From Dioscorea cayenensis subsp. rotundata (Eukaryota > Streptophyta > Magnoliopsida > Dioscoreales > Dioscoreaceae), in the NCBI RefSeq assembly GCF_009730915.1, contig NC_052478.1, positions 21,804,387-21,868,386 on the forward strand: a stretch of 64,000 nt of DNA, given 5' to 3'. The notes beneath the pieces were generated by a model that saw only the letters and a program-made list of their open reading frames with translations, did no database searches and had not been told where the DNA came from. The translations under genes were made by a program, and so were the position numbers. Position 1 is the stretch's first letter, and every line of letters begins with the position of its first letter. This document shows, piece after piece, positions 1 through 10,265 of this stretch.

Positions 1-38
1 TCATTCTCCAGTATCAAGTCATCTCGCAAATCATTTTC

Positions 39-205
39 GTTACCTGCCTTTGGTTGCCTATTCAGTTGGTGTCTTATTTTGTATTTACAAACTTAGATCG
101 TAATCTAGTTGCAGTTGCCTGCCTTTGGTTTTCTATTTAATTAGTGTCTTGTTTTGTATTTGCAAACTTAGATTGTAATCTAGTTGCAATTACCTGTCTT
201 TATTT
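39..205. repeat. 75-bp tandem repeat, about 2.2 copies
   Basis: Two adjacent copies of a 75-bp unit, each starting near 'acctgcctttgg' (about 42 and 117) and ending near 'taatctagttgca', are followed by the start of a third copy near 192. The copies differ at scattered positions, so the duplication is not recent. No coding signal is seen. Confidence 0.8.
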
Positions 206-886
206 TCAACAAGTATATGTTCATAGTCGATTTTCCAACATCATTTCAATTTCTTTTATTTTTGTGTTCTGTGCATACATTAATGCCATTCCTCAATTCT
301 GTTGTCTGTTTTTTTTTCTGCCTACATTCAACAGCTAAATGAGGCCCATTATGTTAATCTAGTTGGATGTATGCTGCTAATTTAGCTGTGATTTCTAAGA
401 ATGATTACTTAAATGATTCTCAGGGAGTGTTTATAACAAATACTAAGTTTTAACAGTAATTTTAATTTGGTGTACAATATAGCTATATGAAATAAGTTAG
501 TGAAGGTAAAAGCTAAAAGATAGATTGAAGAACTTTAATTTTTTTTCAACTTATTATACTAAATATTTGGAAGAGCATAAATCTGTTATCTGCTGCTATT
601 TGGAGGTCCTTTTCTGTTATTGACTAGTTTAGACACCTTAATTGAAAATAAAACTTTGGTTAAATATAAAAAAAATGTATATTTAATTTAGAAAGCAGGA
701 ACATTTATAAAACACTAATAAATAACTCAACACAAGTGTACTTAATTAAAGAACATTGATTGCAAGAGGCATGACTAATTGGGAGGAGACTTTAAGAAGA
801 GCTTTAGGACTAGTAAATCTCAAAGATGACAGCAAACACAATTTGAAATTCAGAACTTAATAATCAAAATCATCTGATGAATTTCT
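206..886. other. Gene-free AT-rich stretch
   Basis: No supported gene, RNA or mobile element is visible here. The sequence is AT-rich with short homopolymers. It could be intron or 3' flank of a gene lying to the left of the window. Confidence 0.5.
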
Positions 887-966
887 TCAAGCAGCAACTG
901 CAATCATGTCTGCAACTTGATCGAGATCTCGCCGCCTTCCGATTGATGCAATTTTCCGTTCCGTCG
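887..966 (-). other. Orphan terminal-exon-like stretch
   Basis: On the minus strand an AG acceptor (967-968) opens a short frame of about 26 codons that ends at TGA (887-889) and reads like protein, with a run of basic residues (IGRRRDLDQVADM). It is richer in GC than its surroundings, as exons here are. No preceding exon could be found between 970 and 1500, before the ELM2-SANT leader begins on the other strand. It may be the last exon of an unseen minus-strand gene, an exon of an overlapping transcript, or a gene fragment. I do not recognise the family. Confidence 0.3.
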
Positions 967-1466
967 CTTGAAACATAATAAGCAAAACAAATATCAACAT
1001 TCTCAGTTTTGAAAACTTATTACAGAATCAATCAGAGTGATCTAAAACAAGGTTTAGAGTCCAATAAGCATAAAATGGCAAAGTCATACACTAATCTTAA
1101 AGCATTGTTAATGTAGCAATAGAAAAAAAAAACTAGGATAAAATAAGAGTTCAATAGAAAAAAAAAAAAAAAATCTTAAATACAAACTATTACACAACTA
1201 ACATATTAAATACATCCTAAATTATATTAATTTTAATAAAAGGATTTAAACATAGATTATTAATTTATGTTTTTCGTCAATATGTGTGAGCATGCAATAC
1301 CAAGAAAAAAAATATATTAAGGAAAATAATACACAGGAGCAAAAGGAAATACAAAGAAAATAATTTTTTAACATTTCAGGGAGGTATTAGCTAATATGGA
1401 AAAACCAGTCAACGGGTTCGGGTCAAAAACTGGTAGCTTATTACATAAACGGATGCTTGTTATTTA

Positions 1467-1487
1467 AACCCGTTAAGTTAACGGGTT
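1467..1487. promoter_or_regulatory. Perfect 10-bp-arm palindrome at the ELM2-SANT promoter
   Basis: Ten-base arms (aacccgttaa / ttaacgggtt) are separated by a single G. The element sits just upstream of the likely transcription start of the ELM2-SANT gene, and a related 'aacgggttcgggt' occurs at about 1411. AACnGTTA-like cores are known MYB-binding sequences; a role here is inference. Confidence 0.4.
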
Positions 1488-1539
1488 CGGATTCGGGTTC
1501 AGAGCGTAAAACCCGTGAATAGAAAGGGAAGGGATCGAA

Positions 1540-3558
1540 ATCCCGATCTTTTCGTCCCTTTTTAGCCTCCTTCGAACACCGCGATCTTGATTGAAATCCT
1601 CCTCCAATTCCTCCGATTCTTCTTCTTGATCTTGGTATTGATCTTCTTTTCAATCTATTCATGTTCTTCTCTTCTGATTGATATCGATTTCTCTTCTTGC
1701 CGTGGTCGGGAGTAGGTTCTAGGGTTAGGGTTTCGTACCTTTTGTTTTTCGTAATCTTCGTTGGAAATCGATCAATCGGTTTCCTAAATATACTTTCTTT
1801 TGGTGTTTGTTGGCTTTTCCCTCTGTTAATTGATTCGATTTTGCTTTTTGTCGAACGTTGAAATCGAAATCTAGGGTTAGGTTTTTTTGAAATCTTCCCC
1901 GTTCTCACCAATAGATCTTTTGCTTCTGTATAGGTTCAATTCTGAAATCCCAACCCTTTTCATGCTTCAATTGCTTACAATTTTACCGATTTGATTGCTT
2001 TGCCAGTGATTCCATCTAGGGTTTGTCATTTTTAGGGTTATGCAAATTTGAAGTTTTGGGAAATTTTTCAAATCCTTTGCAAAAGCTTGTGGGTAGTTGC
2101 TCTTGAATAGACAACTTCACTGTAGGTAAATAACTTTCTTTGCCACTCCTGAATAATCCCTTTAATTGCTTTTCTTTGCTCAGATTGTGATAATCATGAT
2201 GTTGTCCTGCTACTTTAGTGGACTGAATTCTTATCAGCATTGTATTCCATTGATAGTTTAGCTAACTAGTTGGCCTTTTCTCCTTAACATAATTCACAAT
2301 GCTTCAAAGATACATGCAGGTTCTTTTAAATACTTATGTGTCCATTATGTGCTTTTATTACTTTTTGAATCACTGTGCATCATTTACTTGGTATGTTGCA
2401 CATGCATGATGTGAGAATATACATGGATTTAGGTGTTGAGATGATTATGAAAAGCCAATATGGCAGTGGATGTTGTGCTTGATGGGTTCCATTGCTGCTG
2501 AACTATATATATATACAGCATCCTTCAATTTGTGCATTATGTCAATTCATCTTTTTTTTTTTAATCTCTTTGCATGCATTTACATGGTATGCTAGATATG
2601 CTACTATTTCATAATGTGGCAATATTTGCGGATGTAGCTATCAAGTTTGTTGGAAACTTTAAATAGTTACATGTCCACAATGTTGGTCATCCCTTATTTC
2701 ATTTCTTTGTGTGCGTATAGATGCTATGTTGCAACTGCATAATGTCAAATGTGCATGGATGTTGTTATTATGATTATCAAAGAAAAAATGAATGTAGTAG
2801 TTGATGTTGTGTCTGATGGGATCCCATTGTTGGGTGGTGTGTGTGTCAATTCATCTCTTTTTAATCTCTGTGAATATATTTAATTGTCACAATGCACGGG
2901 CAGCATGGCATGAAAATATGCACGAATGCAGTTTTTAAGATGATTTGAAATAACTAATATGGTAGTAGCTATTTTGTTTGATGAGTTCCGTTGCTTTAGA
3001 ACTATCAGGGGTATATTATGGAGGTTCATCTCTTTTTTAAAATCTTTGCATGTATTTGCTTGTTACATTGGGATTTCTTGACATGAAAATTATGCGGATG
3101 TAATTATTAAGATTGTTAGAGAAAACCCATCGGATAGTTGATATTGTGCCTCATATATTTATGTATGTATATATATATATGTGCAGTTCTCTTTAAATAC
3201 TCATGGGTCAATTATGTTGATTCTTGTCTTTTTTTAATCTCTGTGTATGTAATTTACTTGCTATATTGTGATTGTTGGACATCCTCCATCATGAATCAGA
3301 GTTCAGAATTGTTTTGCCCTTTGGAACTTTTGTTTATGTTCTGTTATGGCATCCTTGTTGATAAACTTTACTCAAGCTAATTGACTCTTGATGATCCTAC
3401 TAGGCGTTGAATTTACTTCTCACCATATGAGGGTGGATTTTGGAAGTGATTATATGTTATACAGCATAGCCTTGTGATCTGCAACTTTTGTTTCTTATTC
3501 CCAATTGCCGATGTCTTAATTTTATCTGTGGTATAAATCATGTTCTGGCAGTTTAAGT
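1540..3558 (+). other. 5' leader and leader intron of the ELM2-SANT gene
   Basis: From about 1540 to 1930 the sequence is pyrimidine-rich and GC-richer, with repeated 'tagggttagggttt'-like words typical of plant 5' untranslated exons. It then becomes AT-rich until a good acceptor (ctggcag, ending at 3552) only a few bases before the ATG at 3559. I read this as an untranslated first exon followed by a leader intron of about 1.6 kb. The exact transcription start and donor cannot be fixed from sequence. Confidence 0.5.
2385..3275. repeat. Diverged tandem array, about six units of 130-200 bp
   Basis: Recurring words line up in order: an 'atttacttggtatgttgc'-like start near 2385, 2579, 2709, 2876, 3053 and 3250; a 'gatgttgtg...gatgggttccattgctg' segment near 2470, 2800 and 2965; and a 'tcaattcatctcttttt...aatctctttgcatg' segment near 2540, 2849, 3024 and 3211. 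Spacing varies from about 130 to 200 bp, which suggests an old, eroded tandem array. It lies inside the leader intron. Confidence 0.6.
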
Positions 3559-5280
3559 ATGTTGATCCAGCATAACAAGCGGCCTTTTGCTGATGATGAT
3601 ACCCTCCAATTACCTTACAAGCAATCGAGGCAGTCAAGTTACGATAGCCCATTTTGTGTAGAGTTTATTAATGGATATGGCCCTGAGAAATCACTAAACT
3701 CAGATGCGGATCATGGTAGTCAGCTAAGTGCATTCCAAACAATCCCTCTGACCAGTAGGTCTTCTGGGAGGCCAACTACTTCGGGTATTCATTTTACACT
3801 TGCCATTATCATCCATTCAAAGAGTCTAGTTGAAAGTTTTAAGATGATAACTATATATATAATTATCATTTGACTTGATAAACTGACTTGCCATAATATT
3901 GGGCAGTACTTTCAGTTCCTGCTAGTAAAACCATGGAAGATATTAGGGTTGATGCTGGCAATCTAGCTGAAGCTGCTCATGGCATCCCATCCAGCTTATC
4001 ATGGGCCAGATGTAACAGATATGAAGCCGACATTTGTTTTGATCCACCCATTCTGGTATTGTTTTCCTCTGCTGCCTAATTTTGATAAGTTCTCTTGGCT
4101 AGAAGAAACCCTCTGACCCCGATTTCCTCATCTGTTTCAGAGATGTGTTCCCGTTGGACCAGATCATCAAGCAGACATCCCTGTATGGGTTCCGAGTTCT
4201 TCCAAGAATTCCTCTGGACCTGCATGTGCGGAATCTACAATTAATCAAAATAATGGAGACACCACTGATAAGTGGGTAGGGACTTGCATCATCCCAATGC
4301 CTGATTTTGATTTGCTAAAAACTTTGGAGGATGTTGGAGCTGGGCGTCGGCTGTCTGATTGTACATGTGGTGATGAGGGATCGGTCATTTGTGTGAGACA
4401 ACATGTAATGGAGGCAAGAGAAAAGCTTAAAATGGTGCTGGGGAAGGACAACTTTGATGCTTTGGGTTTTTCTTACATGGGAGAGAATGTGGCTAGTAAA
4501 TGGAATGAGGAAGAGGAAGTGCTTTTCCATGAAATTGTCTTCGCCAATCCTCCATCATTGGGCAAGAACTTTTGGAACTATCTCCCTCGGGCCTTCCCCC
4601 ACCGTAGTAACAAAGAGTTTGTAAGCTACTATTTCAATGTCTTCATGCTTAGGAAGAGAGCCAGGCAGAACATGTCAGACACATTGCCTGCTGATAGTGA
4701 CAACGACGAGTGGCAGGAATGCGATGATTGTATATTTGCAATGTCTGATGAAGATGAAGAAAATTCAGTGTTGGATTCTCTGACAAACATAGATAACCTT
4801 GCCACTGATTGTCTTGGCCATGATGAAGTTGATGTCCATGAAGAGGATGGCACTGATACATCTGACAATGAAGAGGGAGACGAAGATGACTGTGTTGCTG
4901 ATATCCCTAATGGATGGGCCTCGGATAAATCAGGCAACACTTCCATCGCTCACTCAATGGATGAAAATTTGCTGAACAGCACGAAGGACCAAGGTGTTCT
5001 TGACGACTCCTGCATGTCCTATGAGAGCCAGCGTAATTGGTCAGACTCTAGCAGTGATCTCACCGGAGCGGGTGCAACCCAAGATCATCACCATCTTCTT
5101 GATATGAACCGGAATGATAATTTGAATGAATTCATGGATCATGGCTATCTCATGGGACATTCATGGGATATGAATTATTTTTGTGTTCGAGAACAGCAAG
5201 TCGACTTCTCACCGACTGATGTGATTGAAGAGGTGTTTCAGAATGAGACTGTCAATAATAACAATGGTAGTAGCAACTAG
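3559..5280 (+). CDS. ELM2-SANT/MYB-like nuclear protein
   Basis: Predicted exons are 3559-3784, 3907-4055 and 4141-5280; all junctions are GT-AG and phases agree, giving 504 residues. An ELM2-type segment starts near residue 137 (DIPVWVP...) and runs past GTCIIPMPDF. A SANT/MYB-like domain follows at about 246-300 (WNEEEEVLFHEIVF ... FVSYYFNVFMLRKRA). The C-terminal part is strongly acidic, with Asp/Glu runs around residues 320-390. ELM2-SANT proteins act in the nucleus, and related proteins elsewhere join histone-deacetylase corepressor complexes; plant members of this type are little characterised. The ATG follows directly after the leader intron. Family assignment is firm, molecular role is inference. 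Confidence 0.88.
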
Positions 5281-5657
5281 ATTCTCCTCAATTTCTGTGA
5301 GTTCAACATCACCTTAGTCTTTTATTTTTTTTTTGGTCTCATTTTCATCGTCGATGTTCATATTTGTCTCTTCTACCGGTTATGCTTCGCCACCATTTGT
5401 TTGGCGAAAAAATCATATTGCTTTAATCCATGTTTCTCCATGCCCTGCTGAATGCACCAGAACTGTTACTTGTAAAATTCAGAAACTATAACATATTCTC
5501 ATACAACCAGTGGAGATTTTGGAATGTCTTTGTATCTCTTCTCTACTGTTCTTTTGTATTATATATATATATATCATTGGAACAATGAGCTTCATGCTTT
5601 TGCTTCTTGTATCTGAGTAAACTTAGTTTCTTCAGGTTCAGACAATTGATTGTGCTA
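5281..5657 (+). other. 3' flank of the ELM2-SANT gene
   Basis: T-rich sequence after the stop codon, likely 3' untranslated region. A short (AT) run lies at about 5560-5574. No other feature is seen. Confidence 0.45.
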
Positions 5658-5698
5658 TAATGACATTTTTACCCCTTACAAGGGTATAAATGTCATTA
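5658..5698. repeat. Imperfect hairpin, 17-bp arms
   Basis: The left arm 5658-5674 (taatgacatttttaccc) pairs with the right arm 5682-5698 at 16 of 17 positions around a 7-base loop. It lies about 380 bp beyond the ELM2-SANT stop codon. Similar 'aatgacatttttacccct' words are common at ends of plant transposon remnants, so a collapsed MITE is possible; a transcript-end hairpin is the alternative. Confidence 0.5.
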
Positions 5699-6605
5699 AA
5701 TGCAATATATATATATAATGTGTGCAGGAAGTCTAATGATATTCTGAAACAGTGAAAAAAACAAATGGTGCTCCCAAAAGAGCAGAAGAAGAAGCAGAAA
5801 ACAAGGAAAAGCAAGTGTCCCCCTCTCTTCTTAGCTTTGGGCAGTGTATCAAAAGTATTCCAATTTGATTGACTCTCTATTGAGTATTTTGAAAGCATTG
5901 CTAGTGATTTCCTGCTCACTTAACACATGCATCATCATTATTGCATGGCATAAGACCTATATAATATAAATCACAACTTATATATATATATATATATGCA
6001 TAGATGATTAATAATCTAGGGATGTTTACAGTAGCCGTGTGATGTTACAATTTTAATTATCTTAAATAGTACTGAAACACACAGTATCATAAATAGTAAA
6101 TAATTGTATTGTGTATATATAAACAAAAATTATTCATTATCCAACGGTTTTAAATCAAAGTTCTTAAAAAAACAGTAATGTATGGATTTACTTATATTAT
6201 TTTTTTTGTTAGTGTAATGAATGTTTTTCAGTGTTTTTAATTGATGAATAGTATTCATATAACATTCATGACAGTATGAGTTTGTTCCAAATTTTCAGAA
6301 AAAAAGGTGCTTAATTCTGTTCATTCAGAAAAAGGAGTGCAGTTATCAAACATGAAAGAAATCAAAACATAAAAAGGTCATAAATTGGTGCTTTCTTTCA
6401 TTAAAAGGGAAGGAAAAAAATGGGGTTGATGCTTGAGAAGATCTTGCCATGATTTTATCTTTGTATATTTGATATTATATTGAATTTTTAATATGTGAAT
6501 TGAACCAATGGAAGCACCAGAGTTTTTTTTTTATTTTATTTTAATATATAAATATAAAAATTTGTCCATTTGTTATTAGATCCATTTAGTAAATCCAAAT
6601 TTGTT

Positions 6606-6645
<40 letters not shown>

Positions 6646-7550
6646 GTATGGGAAAGGACAAAGAGAGGCCAAGCTATACACAGAGAAGTTTTACTCTACA
6701 CAGTGCATTTGGATTGGCTCATGAAAAGAAAACAATTTTTTAAAAAAAAGTTTTTAATTTTTAATTTTTGGAAAATTAAATCACTCTACTTTATAATGAT
6801 TTACTATAGGAGTAATTTTAGCATTTGAAAAATAAAAAGATATTTTAGTACGAAAAATTAAAAAAATATTTTATCTGAAAACCCATAATTTTTTAAGATA
6901 TTTGAGCTAAATACACCATAATTTAGGACTAAAATCATTGATTTAGCACTTTTTCTTAGTGTAGTATATTGAATTATTTCTTAATTTCAATCACAAGAGT
7001 GTGATTAACTCGAACTTGATTTAATCTAATTATTGTTTTATAATAAACTTTTTATGTTCATTTAAATTATTATTATTACTATAATTACTTACGATAAATA
7101 TATTCTATAGAATTTAATTAAGGAAAAGCAAAGGCAATAAAGGGATGATATAGACATCAAACCAAGCAGGACCATATACACAGCTCATAACTCATGGTTA
7201 AAATGTTAATATTAAATTATTAATTAGTAGTCATCCTCTTAATAAAATTAATAATAGAAAGTTAATATTTTATTTTTAATAAAATTAGGAAATTCAATAA
7301 AAAAGCATCAATTGAATATTTTGAATTTTTAAAATTTCAAAGCTCAATAATTCCCATCATTGATGTGAACATGGGGAAATCTCCGAATCTCAATGCAGAT
7401 GATTGAAATGAACGGCCAAGATCATTTCAAGCATTGAATTTTCAATTAGACCCACAGTTTTGACCTTTTCTCCAACCAATTCACGATAACTCCAAAGTTT
7501 TGTATAAAACTTAGAACTGGGCCCCACCTCATTCACGTCTTACAATCTGA
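5699..7550. other. AT-rich intergenic spacer with microsatellites
   Basis: No coding signal on either strand. It holds (TA)n runs at about 5979-5998 and 6610-6641, poly-A and poly-T tracts, and from about 7380 onward less AT-rich sequence that grades into the upstream region of the zinc-finger gene, including a W-box-like TTGACC at about 7459. Confidence 0.6.
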
Positions 7551-7762
7551 CACGTGTCTAACAAGGGTTACTGTTTTGCTGTTCCAAGTGATGTAGTGGA
7601 TCCATTGTTCAGGCTTTGGCATGAGCGACAAAGAGAGGAAGTTAGGGGCAGTTAGTTCTCGCTGGTTCTCACACGTGCCTCGAGATCAACACAAAATTCC
7701 ACGTGGAAGTATTAAGACCCTACGATCATTTATCTAAACCTTTGCTTTTTCCTGTACACGTG
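7551..7762 (+). promoter_or_regulatory. Four-fold CACGTG (G-box/ABRE) cluster
   Basis: Perfect CACGTG palindromes occur at 7551-7556, 7672-7677, 7700-7705 and 7757-7762, that is four in 212 bp of AT-rich DNA. The cluster lies 617-828 bp upstream of the zinc-finger start codon and no other gene is nearby. G-boxes are bound by plant bZIP (ABF/AREB, GBF) and bHLH (PIF, MYC) factors. Control of the zinc-finger gene by abscisic acid, light or stress is inferred from position only. Confidence 0.55.
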
Positions 7763-8378
7763 AGAGTTTTTCCTACAATTTATATTTGTTTTCAATTAAT
7801 TTAATATATATATCTATAAATAAATCTTCACATATTAAAACAATAATAATAAAAAAATCTTGAGTTATAGAAGGAACAATTTATTTTGGTTGATCTCATA
7901 TTGAAATTCAGAAATTTCATTCTAATAATATGTATATATAATTACTATGTAAATATTAAAATTATACCTACGAAATTAGGAAATTTTCTGTTGAAAAATA
8001 ACCAAATACCTTCCATGTAAAATAAATTATAATATAAATTTAACATAACAAAATAAATCTAATTAATTAATTATTTTTTTTAGATAGAAATTAAAAAAAA
8101 AAATCACTTTTAATTTTGTACCATGTTTTTCCACTTTGCTTCTATTCCATTCCATGCATGGATTTCTTCTCCCAAAAAAAAAAAAATAAACAAGAATTTA
8201 TATATATATAAAATATATAAAATGAGAGATGGAAAGAATCCAAAAACACAAAGCAAAGCCATGGATTTGTCTCTCAAAACCTCCATTGATTGAGCACCAA
8301 GGTAGATAAAGCTCTGAACTTTGTTTAGCAAGAAGAAGCTCAGATCTGAAAAGCAGAAGTTTTGATCTTTTTGGAGGT

Positions 8379-9071
8379 ATGGAAAAGGAGCAACAAGTGA
8401 AGATGATGATGAAGAAGAAGAAGAAGCATAGATGCAAGGTTTGCAATAAGTGGTTCCCTTCTGGGAGATCTCTTGGAGGTCATATGCGGTCTCATGGTAC
8501 TGTGAGTGTGAGCAATGGAGATGGGAATGGGTATGGGTTGAATGACAACCCTAAGAAGACATCATGGAGGTGCTCTGATTCCTCTGAGAAGCAGTGTAGG
8601 GAGTGTGGAAAATGCTTTCCTTCTTGCCATGCTCTTTTTGGCCATATGAGGTGCCATTCAGTTAAGGGTTTGGATTTGGTTTTGGATGTGGATTTGGATT
8701 TGGCTGTTACTTTGATGATGCTTTCAAGGGACACTGGAAAGAATTGGGATGATTTGGATTTGGATTTGGATTTGGGTTTGGAGAGATCCAAAGATGAAAT
8801 CTTTGTTCCTGAAATTGATGTGAATGGGAATGGGAAGAAGAGTGTTTATGAGTGTTCAAGTTGCAAGAAGAGCTTTCAATCATACCAAGCACTTGGGGGG
8901 CATAGAGCAAGCCATAAGAGATTGAGAATGGAAGCCATTGCCATTGATGGAACAGTGATGCCTGACTTGCTTGATCTTAACATGCCGGCTGTTGTCGCCG
9001 GAGATTCCAGTTTGAATTCTGCTTCTTCTTCTTCTTGGTGGAAGTGTGAGCCAATGCTTGGATTGATTTGA
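8379..9071 (+). CDS. Three-finger C2H2 (QALGGH-type) ZAT-like repressor
   Basis: Single-exon gene of 230 residues. Three plant C2H2 fingers are visible: residues 19-39 (CKVCNKWF...SLGGHMRSH), 73-93 (CRECGKCF...ALFGHMRCH) and 159-179 (CSSCKKSF...QALGGHRASH). A Lys-rich block (12-16) may serve as nuclear signal. An EAR-type repression motif (DLLDLNMP) lies at 196-203, and Asp-Leu repeats at about 102-108 and 125-134 give further LxLxL-like motifs. The layout matches the ZAT1/ZAT4/ZAT9 group. Such proteins bind DNA in the nucleus and recruit corepressors, often in stress responses. The ATG is the first in frame and follows a purine-rich leader. The upstream G-box cluster suggests stress or hormone input. 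Confidence 0.92.
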   Translation: MEKEQQVKMMMKKKKKHRCKVCNKWFPSGRSLGGHMRSHGTVSVSNGDGNGYGLNDNPKKTSWRCSDSSEKQCRECGKCFPSCHALFGHMRCHSVKGLDLVLDVDLDLAVTLMMLSRDTGKNWDDLDLDLDLGLERSKDEIFVPEIDVNGNGKKSVYECSSCKKSFQSYQALGGHRASHKRLRMEAIAIDGTVMPDLLDLNMPAVVAGDSSLNSASSSSWWKCEPMLGLI

Positions 9072-10265
9072 TTTCATTTGATTTCTAGTCTTCAGTTGAT
9101 GATGGACAAATGGATGTACAGAATTCTGCAATTCATTGTTTGTGGAGGTAAAACAGAAGAAAAATCTCAGCTTTTGATTTGAATAAGTTTCTGATGAGAT
9201 TACTAGTTCTGTTTTTCTCAATGCATTGCATTGCATAGTATTGCTTCTTTGGATGTTCAATTCTGAAATTTTCAATTCAATGGTGTTGTTGTTCTTGATG
9301 GAATTTTTTACTGTTATCTGAAGTTCTATCTATCTATTGATTTACTCTCAATTCTGTGTGTTCTTCAAAGACAAAAAAAAAACATTACCATAACTTGCTT
9401 CAATTCAATGTATGCATTTGTGATTCACTTGTTGATCAATTCAATATCTAAAATTCTTTGTAAAAATTGAGTATTATTTCTGAAACTCAAAAGTATCAAA
9501 GAATTACAGTAATTTGTTAAAAGTATCATACATTCCTATACTCTACTTCATCCCATTACAGTTATTCAATGTTTAAATAATATATATATATATATTTTTA
9601 GGAGTTTTGCTTCTTGATTTTTCATATATGCTTTTAAAAAAAGAAAAGAAAAGAAATAAATAAAATTAAACAAGAAGAAGGATAAGGTGGTGATGGTTGT
9701 TCCCTTCTCTTTATTCTCTTCTGCAGTGTTTGTGTGACCTTACTGTTACTCTCTACCCCACACACTAGACACACCATTCACCAAACATTGAACCATTTAT
9801 CTCCACTTTATTTATTTAATATTTAAAGAAAAGATTACTGTATCTTGATGATGAATGTTTAATAATCTCTAGAGAGTCTATTAATTATAACTATTTGCAT
9901 ATGAGTCCTATGGTCCCTTTTTTTATCTTTTCTGATGGACTTGTTAGCATTTGAGTATCATTAACTGTTCATCAAAGTGCTACTCATCCAGCCTCAGCAA
10001 AGCACCTACTTTTCTGTCTTATCTTTTCCATTTTTCTCTTTACTTTATATCTGTTTTTTTAAGAATTTCTTTTACTGTTTCTTAGTCCAATTAAGTTAAT
10101 TTTAAAAACTTAATAAAAGTAAAAAAAAAAAAAAAACAGAATAAGAAGAAGAAAGTTTTATTAATAGATTTTTATTTCAAAAAAGTGTATATGTTCTTTA
10201 GATTTAATTTCAACAGGTGAAAGTAACTCAGTAAAAAAAAAAGATACACAAAGTAATAATATTGT
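9072..10265. other. 3' flanks between convergent genes
   Basis: Likely 3' untranslated region of the zinc-finger gene up to about 9330, then AT-rich spacer with a (TA)n run at about 9579-9594 and poly-A tracts, reaching the stop codon of the minus-strand SNARE gene. No further gene is seen. Confidence 0.55.

Noticed and set aside
1441-1911. 156-codon minus-strand frame
   Set aside because: It is the antisense of the pyrimidine-rich ELM2-SANT leader; the Arg/Lys/Ser-rich translation reflects base composition, with no domain.
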